Below are positions 44,460 to 45,339 of a DNA stretch of 45,339 nucleotides, piece after piece. This DNA is from Mariprofundus ferrooxydans PV-1. Lineage in GTDB: Bacteria; Pseudomonadota; Zetaproteobacteria; Mariprofundales; Mariprofundaceae. Below the pieces are notes generated by a model, which did no database searches, was not told the origin of the DNA, and saw nothing but the letters and a program-made list of their open reading frames with translations. Where the stretch lies: the NCBI RefSeq assembly GCF_000153765.1, contig NZ_DS022295.1:453095-498433 (forward strand), written 5' to 3'. How positions within the stretch are numbered: position 1 is the stretch's first letter; every line of letters begins with the position of its first letter. The position numbers and the translations under genes are program-made.

Positions 44460-45339
44460 ATGAGTGAGAGCTTTAGCTTTGCGGCAACACCACATATCCA
44501 TTTTGGCGTTGGCAAGCGACATGAACTGGAGAAAGTGATCGCATCATTCGGACGGCGGGTATTGCTGGTTACAGGTGCTGCATCCTTTGAAGCATCTGGT
44601 TATGGACAACTCCTGCTGGATAACCTGCAGGCTCAATTCGAGCTCAGGCGAGTTCGTGTCAGCGGTGAGCCATCGCCGCAGCTGGTGGATCAGGCGGTTG
44701 CCGGATATGCCGGCTGGCTGCCCGATTGTGTGGTAGCCATCGGCGGCGGCAGTGTGATCGACGCCGCCAAGGCCATTGCCGGCCTGCTGCCGAGTGGCGC
44801 TTCGGTGATGGAATATCTCGAAGGGGTAGGGCGGGGTAGTATATATAACGGGCCATCGACGCCATTCATCGCGCTTCCAACCACGGCAGGAACCGGTGGC
44901 GAAACCAGCAAAAATGCAGTGTTATCGGTGGTCGGTAAAAATGGATTCAAGAAATCGTTTCGTCATGACCTGTTGGTGGCGCGCGTTATTATTCTGGATC
45001 CGGAGTTATCTCTGGGCTGCCCGCCCGATGTGACAGCGGCCTGCGGTATGGATGCCTTGACCCAGTTGCTGGAATCCTATCTGTCATCTGATGCCAGTCC
45101 GATCACCGATGCGCTGGCTCTGAGTGGGCTGGCGCATGTGCGGGAGTCTCTGATCCGGCGGTAGAGCAGGGCGATAATCTGGAGGCGCGCTCAGGCATGC
45201 TCTACGCTTCGTCCATCTCCGGTCTGACACTGGCTAATGCAGGGCTCGGCAGTGTGCACGGATTGGCTTCCCCACTGGGCGCTTTTTTTCCGATTCCGCA
45301 CGGCGTGGTATGTGGTACGCTGGTCTCTGCGGCAGCCAG
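44460..45339 (+). pseudogene. Iron-containing alcohol dehydrogenase, frameshifted and cut by the window end
   Basis: Residues 1-234 (to 45,161) are a good group III Fe-ADH N-terminal domain: Gly-Gly-Gly-Ser-Val-Ile-Asp-Ala-Ala-Lys (NAD(P)-binding), Pro-Thr-Thr-Ala-Gly-Thr-Gly-Gly, and Gly-Met-Asp-Ala-Leu-Thr-Gln (metal Asp; a Gln stands where many members have a ligand His). A TAG at 45,162 stops this frame, but from 45,158 the -1 frame resumes the family sequence: [11 protein letters not shown], then Val-His-Gly-Leu-Ala and Pro-His-Gly-Val (further metal His). One lost base near 45,156 explains both halves. It may be a sequencing error. The 3' end is outside the window. Confidence 0.85.

Noticed and set aside
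1-45339. CRISPR array, tRNA, rRNA, integrase or diversity-generating retroelement
   Set aside because: No regular repeat-spacer pattern, tRNA-like cloverleaf, tyrosine recombinase or reverse transcriptase was seen. The phage uses a DDE transposase.

Overview
The window is a Gram-negative, probably proteobacterial, chromosome segment. Its left half is a Mu-like transposable prophage lying on the minus strand, and its right half is ordinary housekeeping DNA. The pairing of an AccB/AccC/AroQ operon with ThiS/ThiG, HemE, NhaA and a CPA1 antiporter suggests an aquatic or marine proteobacterium. A zetaproteobacterium such as Mariprofundus is a guess, with no marker gene here to prove it.

Positions 1 to about 23,405 carry the prophage, read right to left in Mu order. 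At its right end is the immunity switch: a repressor on the plus strand, and a divergent perfect-35 early promoter driving a Ner-like gene. Then follow two small genes, the DDE transposase (MuA), the AAA ATPase (MuB), a run of tiny regulators and Cys-rich proteins, Gam, more accessory genes, GemA and Mor. A terminator ends this block. The late region follows: GH19 endolysin, holin-like membrane proteins, a spanin-like gene, TraR/DksA zinc finger, DUF2730, gp26, gp27 (small terminase), gp28 (large terminase), portal, MuF, gpG, protease with nested scaffold, decoration protein, major capsid, gp35 and the start of gp36. Tail genes and the far phage end lie outside the window. The early genes are packed with 1, 4 or 11 bp overlaps.

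Unusual features of the phage: MuF carries a C-terminal PBECR2-type nuclease-like domain. The capsid protein appears to begin with a Sec signal peptide. The i-spanin and o-spanin halves are one open frame joined at a 13 bp perfect hairpin. Three minicistrons beginning Met-Thr-Lys link neighbouring genes by ATGA overlaps on both sides. One early gene is a mosaic of its two neighbours. A 23 bp palindromic element recurs ahead of both the lysis and the head operons.

From 23.4 kb rightward is host DNA: NhaA, a membrane-anchored double-SH3b protein, a zinc CDF exporter, the tpr-aroQ-accB-accC operon (minus), thiS-thiG-hemE-NYN/LOTUS (plus), a mutarotase, an orphan ParA, a lytic transglycosylase, a CPA1 antiporter with a cyclic-nucleotide-type domain, a degraded second copy of the transglycosylase 3' end, a PAS/HD-GYP protein, a glycine-zipper protein, two minus-strand proteins of unknown role, a PstS-like periplasmic protein, a small secreted protein, and an iron-type alcohol dehydrogenase broken by a frameshift at the right edge. 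No tRNA, rRNA or CRISPR array was seen.
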